Shown here: piece by piece, positions 13,892 through 21,994 of the stretch
How the letters are laid out: every line of letters starts with the position of its first letter
Numbering within the stretch: position 1 is the stretch's first letter
Source: JAXHUM01 sp034189325
Lineage (GTDB): Bacteria > Desulfobacterota > DSM-4660 > Desulfatiglandales > Desulfatiglandaceae
DNA length: 22,544 nucleotides
Assembly (NCBI GenBank): GCA_034189325.1
Contig: JAXHUM010000059.1
Span: 1-22,544, forward strand
Reading direction: 5' to 3'
The notes under the pieces: generated by a model
The model's input: the letters and a program-made list of their open reading frames with translations, nothing else
Told to the model about the DNA's origin: nothing
Databases searched by the model: none
Program-made: the position numbers and the translations under genes

Positions 13892-15247
13892 TTAACAGCC
13901 AGTTTTTGAGAAAAGGGCTCCAAAAAAGCCATCCATGTCATGGATATGAGGAAGGGTTCTGAAGAAACCACCTTTATCGACCAGATCACGTCCCCATTCA
14001 GGGATATAATTCCTAAGATCCAGTAAGGTCATTTCTCTATTTTTCGCCAAGAAGTCTCTGACCACCTCTTCGTTCTCATCTCTTGAAATGGTACAGGTCA
14101 CGTAGAGCATTCTTCCACCTTCGGCAAGGAGGGGGGCCGCCTGTTCAAGGATTTTCAACTGAATGAGCGAGATCCTTTTTAAGTCGTTTTTGTCTCTTCC
14201 CCACTTTGCGTCAGGATGCCTGGAAATAGTCCCCAAGGCGGAGCAGGGCACGTCAACCAGGATCTTTTCAAAAGGTTGCCCCAATAATAAAGGGATGTTT
14301 TGAGAGGCGTCTGCACGTACAGGCCGGATATTAGAAATCCTTAGGCGATTCATATTCTCAATGAGACCTAATAATCTGGCGTGATGAATGTCTATTGAGA
14401 AAACCGTCCCCTCCCGGCCTATAAGTTCCGCGAGATGAGTTGACTTTCCCCCCAAGCCCGAACAGAGGTCAAGCACCCGGTCTTTCGGAGCAGGTGATAG
14501 AAGGTGGGAGACTATCTGGGCTGGTTCATCCTGTACCTGGAAAAGACCCTTTTTGAAAGAATCAAGTCTATGGACGGGGCCGGTAAGAGTATTGATTGTT
14601 AGACCTTCGGGGGAAAAGGAAGTCGGGGTAGCTTCAATACCCTCCTGTCGTAAACACCTGATAAGTCCAGGACGATCAACCTTGAGACTATTCGTCCTAA
14701 TGACCAGCCGGGGGATCCTGTTGCCTGCCGCAAGAAGGCGTTCAGTTGAATGGTCCCCCAATTCACTTGTCCATTTTTCCACCAACCAGACGGGATAGGA
14801 ATAAAAGGTGGAAAGATAATTCACAAGATCATTTTTGCGGTCGGGAAAAGGTATACGCTCTTTTTCTCTGCAGATATGTCTCAGAATACCATTGACAAAG
14901 CCTACGACATGCTTTCTGCTTGTTGCCTTGGCCTGCTTCACCGCCTCATCAACCGCTGCTGACTGTGGCACTCGATCAAAGAAAAAAATCTGGCAGAGGG
15001 CAAGACGAAGGATATTCAAAACAGTGGGGTCGATTTTATCAAAGGAAAACTTCACATGCTGCTTGATGATCCAATCCAAACGAAGTCGCCATCGCAGGAC
15101 CCCTTTGACCAGATTCATGATGAATGCGCGATCTCTATCCGTTAAATCAGGACTGCCATTGAAACGCTTTTCCAAGATTCGGTCCTGAAAGGAGAGTCTC
15201 TGCCCCATTCTATCTAGTATCTCAAGTGCCTCGTCCCTTGCCGTCAC
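13892..15247 (-). CDS. rsmB: 16S rRNA (cytosine-967 C5)-methyltransferase
   Basis: 451 aa. RsmB (Sun) methylates C967 of 16S rRNA with S-adenosylmethionine. The N-terminal NusB-like domain (about 1-150) shows DRAFIMNLVKGVLRWRLRLD and VPQSAAVDEAVKQAK. The SAM-binding motif VLDLCSGLGGKSTHLA is at 258-273. The two catalytic cysteines of m5C RNA methyltransferases are C335 (VDVPCSALGT) and C385 (YVTCTISRDENE). The start is GTG, seven bases after the DUF116 stop; no in-frame ATG gives the standard N-terminus. It is the last gene of the apparent def-fmt-DUF116-rsmB operon. Confidence 0.94.
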   Translation of the reverse strand: MTARDEALEILDRMGQRLSFQDRILEKRFNGSPDLTDRDRAFIMNLVKGVLRWRLRLDWIIKQHVKFSFDKIDPTVLNILRLALCQIFFFDRVPQSAAVDEAVKQAKATSRKHVVGFVNGILRHICREKERIPFPDRKNDLVNYLSTFYSYPVWLVEKWTSELGDHSTERLLAAGNRIPRLVIRTNSLKVDRPGLIRCLRQEGIEATPTSFSPEGLTINTLTGPVHRLDSFKKGLFQVQDEPAQIVSHLLSPAPKDRVLDLCSGLGGKSTHLAELIGREGTVFSIDIHHARLLGLIENMNRLRISNIRPVRADASQNIPLLLGQPFEKILVDVPCSALGTISRHPDAKWGRDKNDLKRISLIQLKILEQAAPLLAEGGRMLYVTCTISRDENEEVVRDFLAKNREMTLLDLRNYIPEWGRDLVDKGGFFRTLPHIHDMDGFFGALFSKTGC

Positions 15248-15254
15248 TGGTTTC

Positions 15255-16043
15255 TCAATTCAAAAAGGTCCTTATTCCCGATTCAACCAATTGCAGATCC
15301 ACGTCGGTATCGTAGCAGGGTCCGAATGGCCTTTTGTTTAGGATGCCGAAGACAGGAATAGGAAAACTGTCCTGGATACCGCTGGTTAGATCACGCTCGC
15401 AGGCCACTGCTATAATGACATCCGGTTTTTTTTGAGTAACGATCCTCCGTGCGAGAGTCCCTCCCGTTGCAACCGATACGGAAACGTTGAATTTTTCTGA
15501 AAGGGCAACGAGATCTTTGATCCTGCACTTACCGCATCCTTCACAGTTGTCTATTTCCCCTGTGATTCTTACGCGGCAGCCGTGGTTCTGTAAGCAATGG
15601 GGCAGGAGAATAAGGAGTTTTTCCGGTCTGACCTTCTTGGCTTCAGCCAGGACCAGCTGGTTGTTCACTGAGACAAAAGAACGACGTAGTTTGTCTCTGG
15701 CAATGCCAAAGCACTTTCCCACTGCTACCAGCAGGGGGAAAAGAATGCGAATAACCACGCCCCGAATACGGCGGTTGAAAAAAAGGTTCTTACCTCGGAT
15801 GATGGTAAGAACGAGTGTTAAGGCCCCGCCGATGCAAAACAGGATGATACTTCCGAGCACGATAGCCAAGGCAAGGGGGAGACCAGGATGAATATTTTCC
15901 AGACCTATGAAGGGAATCCACCACAACAGAAAGGCCAGGCCGACAAGGAAAACACAAGTAACCAGAAGAAGCGCAATGAATGTCCCTGATCTTGGTTCCA
16001 GCATTCCCTTCAGATCATCCGTAGTCTCTGTCTTGTCGGGCAA
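15255..16043 (-). CDS. DUF116 domain membrane protein
   Basis: 262 aa. Two membrane helices at about 21-45 and 55-83 are followed by a soluble, Cys-rich DUF116 domain: LLPHCLQNHGC (C150, C156), NCEGCGKC (C167, C170, C173), then VACERDL (C215) and FGPCYDTDVD (C243). The CxxCxxC cluster and the two outlying Cys suggest binding of an iron-sulfur cluster or another metal. The conserved VATGGTLARRIVTQKKPDVIIAVACE region resembles an alpha/beta nucleotide-like domain. DUF116 has no established function. It is wedged between fmt (8 bp upstream) and rsmB (7 bp downstream), a placement I recall as common in deltaproteobacteria and firmicutes. The start is TTG 16043 with GGGGAG upstream; an ATG at 16004 is an alternative. 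Confidence 0.88.
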   Translation of the reverse strand: MPDKTETTDDLKGMLEPRSGTFIALLLVTCVFLVGLAFLLWWIPFIGLENIHPGLPLALAIVLGSIILFCIGGALTLVLTIIRGKNLFFNRRIRGVVIRILFPLLVAVGKCFGIARDKLRRSFVSVNNQLVLAEAKKVRPEKLLILLPHCLQNHGCRVRITGEIDNCEGCGKCRIKDLVALSEKFNVSVSVATGGTLARRIVTQKKPDVIIAVACERDLTSGIQDSFPIPVFGILNKRPFGPCYDTDVDLQLVESGIRTFLN

Positions 16044-16051
16044 TATTTAGT

Positions 16052-17023
16052 CTATCTCCCCAGAATCAGGCCTTTTTCTAATGGAAATCCCGTGAGGAAA
16101 TTCCTGGCCCTGAGTCTTCTTTTACCCAAGACTTGCATTTCCCGGATCTGTATGAGGCCATTTGAGGTCTCCACCTCCAGACCGCCTTCTCCATGCCCCG
16201 AAATACGCCCGGGCACGGGATTGCCCATCTGCCCTGTTTTTACTTTGGACGAGAATAACTTAATCTTCTTTCCTTTGAAGGTCGTATAGGCCCCTGGCCA
16301 GGGATCGAGTGCCCGGATTAGAGAGGATATATCCCTCGCCGGTTTGTCCCAATCGATCAGGGACATGGAACGATCAATTTTTGGCGCATAGGTTGCTTTC
16401 TCCTCATCCTGAGGGATCTCTTCCAGCGATCCTTCTGCAAGGCCTCTCAGAGTTTTGACAAGAAAAGCACCCGATATCCTTGCCAGTCTGTCATGGAGTT
16501 GACCTGCTGTTTCCTCTTGGTGGATAGGAACCTCTTCTTGAAGAAGGATAGGTCCGGTGTCCAGACCTACATCCATGCGCATGGCAGTGAGACCTGTCCC
16601 GGTTTCATTTTTGAGGATAGCCCAGTGGATAGGTGCCGGACCTCGATACTTGGGTAAGAGGGAGGCGTGAATATTGAGTCCGCCATATCGAGCTTTGGTA
16701 AGGAGTTCCTTTTTGAGGATTTGGCCAAAGGCAACAACGACCAGTAAATCGGGATCTAATCTGCCTATCTGATCCAGGAATGACCGGTCCCATGCCTTTT
16801 GTGGCTGCAATACTCTAATATCCCTCTCCATTGCTGCTTGTTTGACCGACGAGGGAAGTACCTTCCTGCCCCTGCCTTTGGGCCTGTCCGGCTGCGTCAC
16901 CACGGCAACGACATCATAGCCCTCATTCAGGAGATCCTGAAGGGAGGGGACCGAGAAATCAGGGGTTCCCATGAAAACGATTCTGGGATTATGTGGAAGC
17001 TTGGCTCTCGGTTCTTTGGTCAT
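16052..17023 (-). CDS. fmt: Methionyl-tRNA formyltransferase
   Basis: 323 aa. Fmt transfers a formyl group from 10-formyl-tetrahydrofolate to initiator Met-tRNA. The protein shows RIVFMGTPDFSVPSL at the N-terminus, VTQPDRPKGRGRK, the catalytic GGLNIHASLLPKYRGPAPI with N117 and H119, and MDVGLDTGPIL with D155; the H-to-D distance of 36 equals that of E. coli H108/D144. The C-terminal OB-like domain is complete and of normal length. I start at ATG 17023; a TTG at 17035 in the same frame adds four residues and neither site has a strong ribosome site. It lies 107 bp after def and 8 bp before DUF116 on the same strand. Confidence 0.96.
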   Translation of the reverse strand: MTKEPRAKLPHNPRIVFMGTPDFSVPSLQDLLNEGYDVVAVVTQPDRPKGRGRKVLPSSVKQAAMERDIRVLQPQKAWDRSFLDQIGRLDPDLLVVVAFGQILKKELLTKARYGGLNIHASLLPKYRGPAPIHWAILKNETGTGLTAMRMDVGLDTGPILLQEEVPIHQEETAGQLHDRLARISGAFLVKTLRGLAEGSLEEIPQDEEKATYAPKIDRSMSLIDWDKPARDISSLIRALDPWPGAYTTFKGKKIKLFSSKVKTGQMGNPVPGRISGHGEGGLEVETSNGLIQIREMQVLGKRRLRARNFLTGFPLEKGLILGR

Positions 17024-17130
17024 TGATATCCGCAAGTAAAAATGCGTTTCTTCTCAAGTATGCGTAATTGTCAGGTTAGCAGTCTGAGCGGTGAGGAGAG
17101 ATTGTGGAATTAGGTATCCCATAAGATTGT

Positions 17131-17649
17131 TTAGGCTGTTTTGAGCTTTTTCAACAGCCTTTTTTTATAGAGGGCCCTTTTTACGCTGCTCATATAGTCA
17201 ATAAAAAGGACACCTTTTAAATGATCAATTTCATGTTGAAGGCAAATGGCAAGCAAACCTTCCGCTTCAATATCCAAGGGACTACCGTGTCTATCCAGTC
17301 CCTGGACTTTCACATGTGAGCTCCGCGTGACTTCTGTTGAGAAGTCGATGACGCTGAGGCATGATTCCTCGTAAGATATAAGCCCTTCACTCATGACTAT
17401 TTCAGGATTTATCAGGGCAACCGGATCTTGTCCCTCTTTGGTGGGGCGAAGATCGAAGACAATAACCTGTTTCAGCTTGCCTACTTGGTTGGCGGCCAAT
17501 CCGATCCCAGGGGCCGAGTACATTGTGTGGAGCATATCATCTATCAATCGCTGAAGTTCTCCATCGATTTCTTCAATCGTCTCCGCCTTATTTCGTAACA
17601 CAGGATCAGGATATGTAAGAATGTCTAAGGTATCGTCTGGTTGTTCCAT
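17131..17649 (-). CDS. def: Peptide deformylase
   Basis: 172 aa. Removes the formyl group from nascent N-terminal formylmethionine, working after Fmt. All three metal/active-site motifs are present: GIGLAANQ (48-55), ESCLS (95-99) with metal ligand C97, and QHEIDH (138-143) with H139, E140 and H143. The second motif has Ser in place of the usual Gly (EGCLS to ESCLS, residue 96) and SVID instead of SVP after it, a modest variation. It is the first gene of the def-fmt-DUF116-rsmB group and has a promoter candidate directly upstream (17695-17723). Confidence 0.96.
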   Translation of the reverse strand: MEQPDDTLDILTYPDPVLRNKAETIEEIDGELQRLIDDMLHTMYSAPGIGLAANQVGKLKQVIVFDLRPTKEGQDPVALINPEIVMSEGLISYEESCLSVIDFSTEVTRSSHVKVQGLDRHGSPLDIEAEGLLAICLQHEIDHLKGVLFIDYMSSVKRALYKKRLLKKLKTA

Positions 17650-17694
17650 GTCTTTTATTGCATTTTGAAGTCAAAGAATTATTAGATAGAATGT

Positions 17695-17723
17695 AATATA
17701 GACCCGGATGGTAAATATTGCAA
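17695..17723 (-). promoter_or_regulatory. Sigma70-type promoter candidate for def operon
   Basis: On the minus strand TTGCAA (17723-17718, 4 of 6 matches) is followed after exactly 17 bases by TATATT (17700-17695, 5 of 6 matches). Transcription would start near 17688, giving a leader of about 40 bases to the def ATG. Nothing else in the 17650-18091 gap fits as well on this strand. Confidence 0.5.
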
Positions 17724-17930
17724 GCTGGTCTTGCTGTAAAGCTGACATTTTGACTGGAGTAAGACATTGTGTAAAGATAGAGACTGATCTTCAGAGTGGC
17801 ATTAATTTTGCAAATTTTCTTCTTTGTACTCTAATGAGACAGTCGTTTGTCGCAATTCATTTTGAAGGGCTTTCCGATACTGTAATTTTGTGCGTTATGG
17901 CTGGATTGGATTGAAATTGCTTTTATTTGC

Positions 17931-17960
17931 TTGACAATCTCCACGTGCCTGTTTTAAAGT
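17931..17960 (+). promoter_or_regulatory. Sigma70-type promoter candidate for the cold-shock gene
   Basis: A perfect -35 TTGACA (17931-17936) is followed after 18 bases by TAAAGT (17955-17960, 4 of 6 matches to TATAAT). Transcription would begin near 17967, leaving about 125 bases of leader before the TTG start. Such long leaders are usual for cold-shock mRNAs. Confidence 0.5.
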
Positions 17961-18006
17961 ATTAAGAGGATGGGGGAGTGTGTGTCAATTTTTGTGGTCG
18001 GTTTCG

Positions 18007-18034
18007 CTCTGAAGGACCTTATCCTTTTCCAGAG
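18007..18034 (+). promoter_or_regulatory. Hairpin in the cold-shock mRNA leader
   Basis: CTCTG-AAGGA (18007-18016) pairs with TCCTT (18022-18026) and CAGAG (18030-18034). That makes a 10-bp stem with a 5-base loop and a 3-base bulge on the 3' side. It lies about 45 bases before the ribosome site, in the untranslated leader, where cold-shock mRNAs often carry temperature-sensitive structure. Function is inferred only from position. Confidence 0.4.
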
Positions 18035-18091
18035 TGTCGACCTGAGTTGGGAAAACATTGAAATCAATTTTTTGACAAGGAGGTCAGCGCT

Positions 18092-18292
18092 TTGGGAGAC
18101 GGGATTGTTAAGTGGTTTAGCGAGAAGAAAGGGTATGGGTTTATTGAACAAGAAGATGGTCCGGATATCTTTGTTCATTTTTCTTCAATCAATGCACCTG
18201 GTTTCAAGACTCTTTCCGAAGGTGAGCATGTAAGTTTTGATATAGAAGAGAGCGATCGGGGGCCAGTTGCAAAAAACGTGAATAAACAGTAG
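18092..18292 (+). CDS. Cold-shock domain protein
   Basis: 66 aa, a single cold-shock (OB-fold) domain that binds single-stranded RNA/DNA and acts as an RNA chaperone. It has GIVKWFSEKKGYGFI (RNP1-type KGYGFI), DIFVHFSSI (RNP2-type) and the closing GPVAKNV. The start codon is TTG: AAGGAGG (18077-18083) lies 8 bases before it, and no ATG or GTG gives a sensible N-terminus. A promoter, a structured leader and a strong terminator (18313-18355) frame it as a single-gene unit. It is cspA-like by sequence, but expression under cold is not shown. Confidence 0.95.
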   Translation: MGDGIVKWFSEKKGYGFIEQEDGPDIFVHFSSINAPGFKTLSEGEHVSFDIEESDRGPVAKNVNKQ

Positions 18293-18312
18293 CTTACATT
18301 CCTCTTTAACCC

Positions 18313-18355
18313 AAGGGCATCTAGTCGGATTTTGACGGGATGCCTTTTTGCTTTT
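18313..18355 (+). terminator. Intrinsic terminator after the cold-shock gene
   Basis: AAGGGCATC (18313-18321) pairs with GATGCCTTT (18339-18347) over 9 bp with one G-T wobble; the pairing runs directly into TTTTTGCTTTT. Stem plus T-run, about 20 bases after the csp stop, is a standard rho-independent terminator. Confidence 0.8.
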
Positions 18356-18421
18356 CGGCCTGTTTGTTTCTGGCTTTTGGATGTATGGGCAATCCGAATT
18401 AGAGGGAAAACCACCTAGCCG

Positions 18422-18475
18422 GTGTCTGAAGTGAAGACTGGGGGGAAGGTCCTGTTTCTGCTTCCATTCAGACAC
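18422..18475 (+). repeat. Inverted repeat just upstream of the DUF2914 gene
   Basis: GTGTCTGAA (18422-18430) is the perfect reverse complement of TTCAGACAC (18467-18475). Inside it GAAG (18433-18436) pairs with CTTC (18461-18464) across a 2x2 mismatch. The structure ends about 10 bases before the AGAGGAG ribosome site of the next gene. It could be a leader hairpin or an operator; it lacks a T-run of terminator length. Confidence 0.45.
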
Positions 18476-18495
18476 TGTTTCGAAGAGGAGATGTC

Positions 18496-18912
18496 ATGAA
18501 GAATCTAATGCATAGCCTGGTTTGTCTGGTCTCGATAGTGATGGTCTCTACACTCTATCCCGGAATATCTAGTGGTCAGGAGAAGACCTCTCTCTGGGTG
18601 TCTGATGGCGCAATTTGTACAGGCGTTGCTGATCGCGAGTGTGTCGGAGCTAATACACGTTTTAGCTCAGGTATCGGCACACTTTTCTGCTTTACCCGCA
18701 TAAATGGAGCGCAAGGGACGACAGAGGTTTTCCACGTGTGGTATTTTGGGGACATAGAACGTGCCAGGGTCAGGTTAGGAGTTAAATCTTCGAATTGGAG
18801 AACGTACAGCTCCAAGATTATCCTCCCCCAAGAGATAGGCACTTGGAAGGTAGATATCATTGACGCAGAGGGGAACCTCTTACAGGTCATTGATTTCGAT
18901 ATTATTCCCTAA
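18496..18912 (+). CDS. Secreted DUF2914 domain protein
   Basis: 138 aa. Residues 1 to about 27 form a Sec signal peptide (MKN, then a hydrophobic run, with cleavage probable near SSG/QEK). The mature part is one DUF2914 domain: AICTGVADRECVG, then FCFTRINGAQGTTEVFHVWYF, then SSNWRTYSSKIILP and GTWKVDIIDAEGNLLQVIDFDI. These match the domain's recurring His-Val-Trp-Tyr, Trp-Arg-Thr and Gly-x-Trp-x-Val-Asp features. C41, C49 and C64 are present in the exported part. The role of DUF2914 is not established. AGAGGAG lies upstream of the ATG, and the gene ends 11 bases from the convergent mltG stop. Confidence 0.82.
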   Translation: MKNLMHSLVCLVSIVMVSTLYPGISSGQEKTSLWVSDGAICTGVADRECVGANTRFSSGIGTLFCFTRINGAQGTTEVFHVWYFGDIERARVRLGVKSSNWRTYSSKIILPQEIGTWKVDIIDAEGNLLQVIDFDIIP

Positions 18913-18923
18913 TTCTCTGACCT

Positions 18924-19946
18924 TCAAGAGGGCTTTCGTTGCCTGTTACGCTTTGTTTTTTGATAGAAATAGACTGCCCGGTTGTGCTCCGAAAGAGTCC
19001 TTGAGAAGTGGTGAGTTCCATCATTCTTTGAGACAAAATAGAGATAGTCTGTTTTTGCAGGATAGAGAACAGCCTTGATGGCATCCAGACCTGGATTTGC
19101 AATAGGTCCCGGAGGGAGTCCTCGTATAATATAGGTATTATATGGGGTATGTGTTCTTAAGTCTTTCTTTGTCAGGTTGCCGTCGAATTCCTCAAGGCCG
19201 TAAATAACCGTCGGATCACTGGCGAGTCTCATTCTTTTATTTAAGCGATTCAAGAAGACACTTGCGATAAGTGGTCTTTCTTGAGCGCAGCCGGTTTCCC
19301 TCTCAACGATAGAGGCGAGCGTGATTGTCTGTTCAATCGTGTTGTCACGTGCTGTTACCTGCTTTCGTAACGGGGCAACTGATTTCATGAAGTTCTTTAA
19401 CATGACATCCACCAAAGCGGCTGTAGCGAGGCCTTTTGGAAATTCGTAGGTATCGGGATAGAGATATCCTTCCAGACTGGGGGCAGAGATACCATAGCGC
19501 TCAGCAGCTTCCGGAGTGCCTGTAAATGCCAGGAAGTCCTGTTTGTCAACCAGTCCTTTTTTCTCCAATAGTTCACCAATCTGTTCCCTTGTAAAGCCTT
19601 CGGGGATAGTCACCATATGAGTAATGGATATACCTCTGCTTAAGGTCTCAAGGATCTTGATCGGCGGCATAGCAGAACTCAAATTATATTCCCCGGCTTT
19701 GATGCTCGTCCCCTGCCCCATAATTCTTGCCCAAAGACGAAACAGGAACTTGCTTCTGATAATCTCCTTTTTTTCCAGCTCGCCAGCTACGGTGCTCAGC
19801 GTTGAACCCGCATGCACAAAGAAGATCTGCTCAGCCCCTGCTCTTTTTCCTGGCGTCAGGAGATAATAGGCGAATCCCGTTGCCATACACAGGGCTAGAG
19901 CAAAAGTGGCGACAATAAAGAAATATATGATTCTTTTTTTGGACAT
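18924..19946 (-). CDS. mltG: Endolytic murein transglycosylase
   Basis: 340 aa. MltG cuts nascent peptidoglycan glycan strands at the inner membrane and is thought to set glycan length and termination. A single N-terminal membrane helix (about 7-30) is followed by a LysM-like region (FVHAGSTLSTVAGELEKKEII), then the YceG catalytic domain: SLEGYLYPDTYEFP (157-170) and the active-site Glu E216 in LASIVERETG (E218 in E. coli by position). The C-terminal domain includes SDPTVIYGL, YNTYIIRGLPPGPIANPGLDAI and the YLYFVSKNDGTHHFS motif. Normal length. Divergent from the helicase gene at 20053; its ATG has no strong ribosome site. Confidence 0.95.
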   Translation of the reverse strand: MSKKRIIYFFIVATFALALCMATGFAYYLLTPGKRAGAEQIFFVHAGSTLSTVAGELEKKEIIRSKFLFRLWARIMGQGTSIKAGEYNLSSAMPPIKILETLSRGISITHMVTIPEGFTREQIGELLEKKGLVDKQDFLAFTGTPEAAERYGISAPSLEGYLYPDTYEFPKGLATAALVDVMLKNFMKSVAPLRKQVTARDNTIEQTITLASIVERETGCAQERPLIASVFLNRLNKRMRLASDPTVIYGLEEFDGNLTKKDLRTHTPYNTYIIRGLPPGPIANPGLDAIKAVLYPAKTDYLYFVSKNDGTHHFSRTLSEHNRAVYFYQKTKRNRQRKPS

Positions 19947-20052
19947 GTGAACTTATAGATGGCTTAACTCTCTGTAATTTGCTAATGAAACATCCTATAT
20001 TTTATTTTAGTTAAACGACCGATTGCAAGAGGATTCTGAGTGTTTGAAGACT

Positions 20053-21990
20053 ATGGAAGATATAACATCACTGAGTATTCATGAGGTCCTTGGAAGGAGT
20101 GGACTACTTGAAGCATCGCTTAGAGGTTTTGAGTATCGGGCCTCCCAGATTGAGATGGCCCATCTTGTTCAGGAATCACTCATACAAGAGATGCCCGCCA
20201 TTGTGGAGGCCGGGACCGGCACTGGGAAGACTTTCGGCTACCTTATCCCTATTATGATCAGTAAGAAGAAGACCGTCATTTCTACGGGGACAAAGAACTT
20301 GCAGGAACAGATTTATGTAAAAGATCTGCCTTTTCTCGAAGAGGTGATTGGCTTCCAAGTCGATGCCGCGATTATGAAGGGCAGAAAGAACTATCTCTGT
20401 CTTCATCGATACCATCAATGTTTTTCTCAATCGTCTTTTATAGACGATGCCAAAGAGGCGGCCCAGGAACGACTGGAAAGATGGCTTGAGAATACGGAGC
20501 TTGCTGATAGAGCGGAACTCCCGTGGCTCGGCGATCATGATGTCTTGTGGGACGCCCTCTCCTCCACCTCTGAGAAGTGCCTGGGGACTGGCTGTGGTTT
20601 TTGGGACGATTGTTTCCTTGGGAAACTTCGCGCTAAGGCTGCGAAAGCACAGATAATTATCGTCAATCATCATCTACTCTTTGCGGACCTGAAAATCAAG
20701 AATAGAGGATTCGGTGAGATAATCCCGAGATTCCAGGCCGCTGTGTTTGATGAGGCACACAACATAGAGGAGATAGCCACACCCTATTTGGGTGAAAGCC
20801 TGAGTACCCATCAACTCGTTGAGTTGGCCAATGACCTGGAAAAGGAAGTCAAGGGACAGAGAGACATAGATGAAGAAAGAATAAAAAAAGGTCTGAATGC
20901 TATAAAGGAAGGATCAGAACGACTAAAAACTCTGATGAAGAGTGACGAAAACAGGGGTAGGCTGACCAAAGACGAACTGTCAGTCATCAAAGAGGGTCCG
21001 GGCAGGGATATCAGCCGTGGATTGCGACACATAGGGGAAGCGTCCGACCTTGGAAAATGTATCGATCCCAATATACATTGCCTGGCTGGAAGGGCGAGGG
21101 AAATGGATCGGATATATCAGCAGATTGTAGGTCAGAGGGATGATAACTGGCTCAAGTGGTTTGAAAGGAGGGGACGAAGCATGGTACTTCATGTTTCACC
21201 CCTGGATATATCGGGTGAGATGGAGAGCCTTCTGTACGAGAAGACCCGTACAGTGGTCTTTACGTCGGCGACCCTTTCAGTAAAGGGGACATTTGATTAC
21301 TTCCGATCCCGTCTCGGCCTATCGGCTGAAAGTCTGCAGGGGATATACCCGTCTCACTTTGATTTCAAGAAGCAGAGCCTTCTGTATATACCAAGAGACC
21401 TTCCCCTCCCTAATGCCCCTGATTTCGGGTCGAAGGCAGCTTACAGAATTGTGGAGATCTTGGAAAGGACACGAGGAAGGAGCTTGGTGCTCTTCACCAG
21501 TCATCATAATCTGAGTCTTGTATACAGGTTAATCAGGGACAAGGTGAAGTATACCCTCTTCAAGCAGGGGGATGCCCCGAGGTCCCTGCTCTTGGAGGCG
21601 TTTAGACGTGATATCCATTCCGTTCTCCTAGCAACAGGGTCTTTCTGGCAGGGAGTTGACGTCCCTGGAGAGGCCTTGAGCTGCCTTATTATTGATAAAT
21701 TGCCCTTTGAATCTCCCGGCGAGCCTCTCGTCTCCGCCAGAATTGATGCGATTAGGAATCAGGGAGGGAACCCCTTTATGGAATACCAGGTCCCATCGGC
21801 CATCATTTCGTTGAAACAGGGTTTGGGTAGACTGATTAGAAACAGTTCTGACAGGGGGATCCTTTCCGTCCTGGATGTCCGAATTGTGACCAGTCCATAC
21901 GGCAGGCTCTTCCTGGAGAGCCTGCCCCACATTCCTGTGAGTCATAAACTGTCAGATATAAGCCGCTTTATGATGGAAGGGAAGGAGTGA
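20053..21990 (+). CDS. DinG/XPD-family iron-sulfur ATP-dependent helicase
   Basis: 645 aa from this start, superfamily 2 XPD/DinG-type 5'-3' helicase involved in replication and repair of structured DNA. FEYRASQIEM is a Q-motif-like start. Walker A EAGTGTGKT (52-60), NLQEQI, four Cys of the iron-sulfur domain (C116, C176, C181, C187, with the 5- and 6-residue spacing I recall for E. coli DinG), the DEAH box at 233-236, VFTSATLS (motif III), and C-terminal FWQGVDVPG and QGLGRLIRN motifs are all present. It is closest to the DinG/YoaA type. The start is uncertain: TTG 20023 and TTG 20044 are in frame and upstream; I take the ATG at 20053. The Nudix gene follows after 4 bases. Confidence 0.93.
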   Translation: MEDITSLSIHEVLGRSGLLEASLRGFEYRASQIEMAHLVQESLIQEMPAIVEAGTGTGKTFGYLIPIMISKKKTVISTGTKNLQEQIYVKDLPFLEEVIGFQVDAAIMKGRKNYLCLHRYHQCFSQSSFIDDAKEAAQERLERWLENTELADRAELPWLGDHDVLWDALSSTSEKCLGTGCGFWDDCFLGKLRAKAAKAQIIIVNHHLLFADLKIKNRGFGEIIPRFQAAVFDEAHNIEEIATPYLGESLSTHQLVELANDLEKEVKGQRDIDEERIKKGLNAIKEGSERLKTLMKSDENRGRLTKDELSVIKEGPGRDISRGLRHIGEASDLGKCIDPNIHCLAGRAREMDRIYQQIVGQRDDNWLKWFERRGRSMVLHVSPLDISGEMESLLYEKTRTVVFTSATLSVKGTFDYFRSRLGLSAESLQGIYPSHFDFKKQSLLYIPRDLPLPNAPDFGSKAAYRIVEILERTRGRSLVLFTSHHNLSLVYRLIRDKVKYTLFKQGDAPRSLLLEAFRRDIHSVLLATGSFWQGVDVPGEALSCLIIDKLPFESPGEPLVSARIDAIRNQGGNPFMEYQVPSAIISLKQGLGRLIRNSSDRGILSVLDVRIVTSPYGRLFLESLPHIPVSHKLSDISRFMMEGKE

Positions 21991-21994
21991 GCGG

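Larger units (their letters stand above)
17650..18091. other. Divergent intergenic region between def and the cold-shock gene
   Basis: 442 bp holding the def promoter candidate (minus strand, 17695-17723), the cold-shock promoter candidate (plus strand, 17931-17960) and the cold-shock leader with a hairpin (18007-18034). Bases 17724-17930 hold nothing I can name; a 68-codon plus-strand frame there has no ribosome site and no recognisable protein features. Confidence 0.5.

Noticed and set aside
17708..17914. A 68-codon plus-strand frame in the def/csp gap
   Set aside because: No ribosome site, no recognisable sequence, and it lies beside the def promoter candidate.
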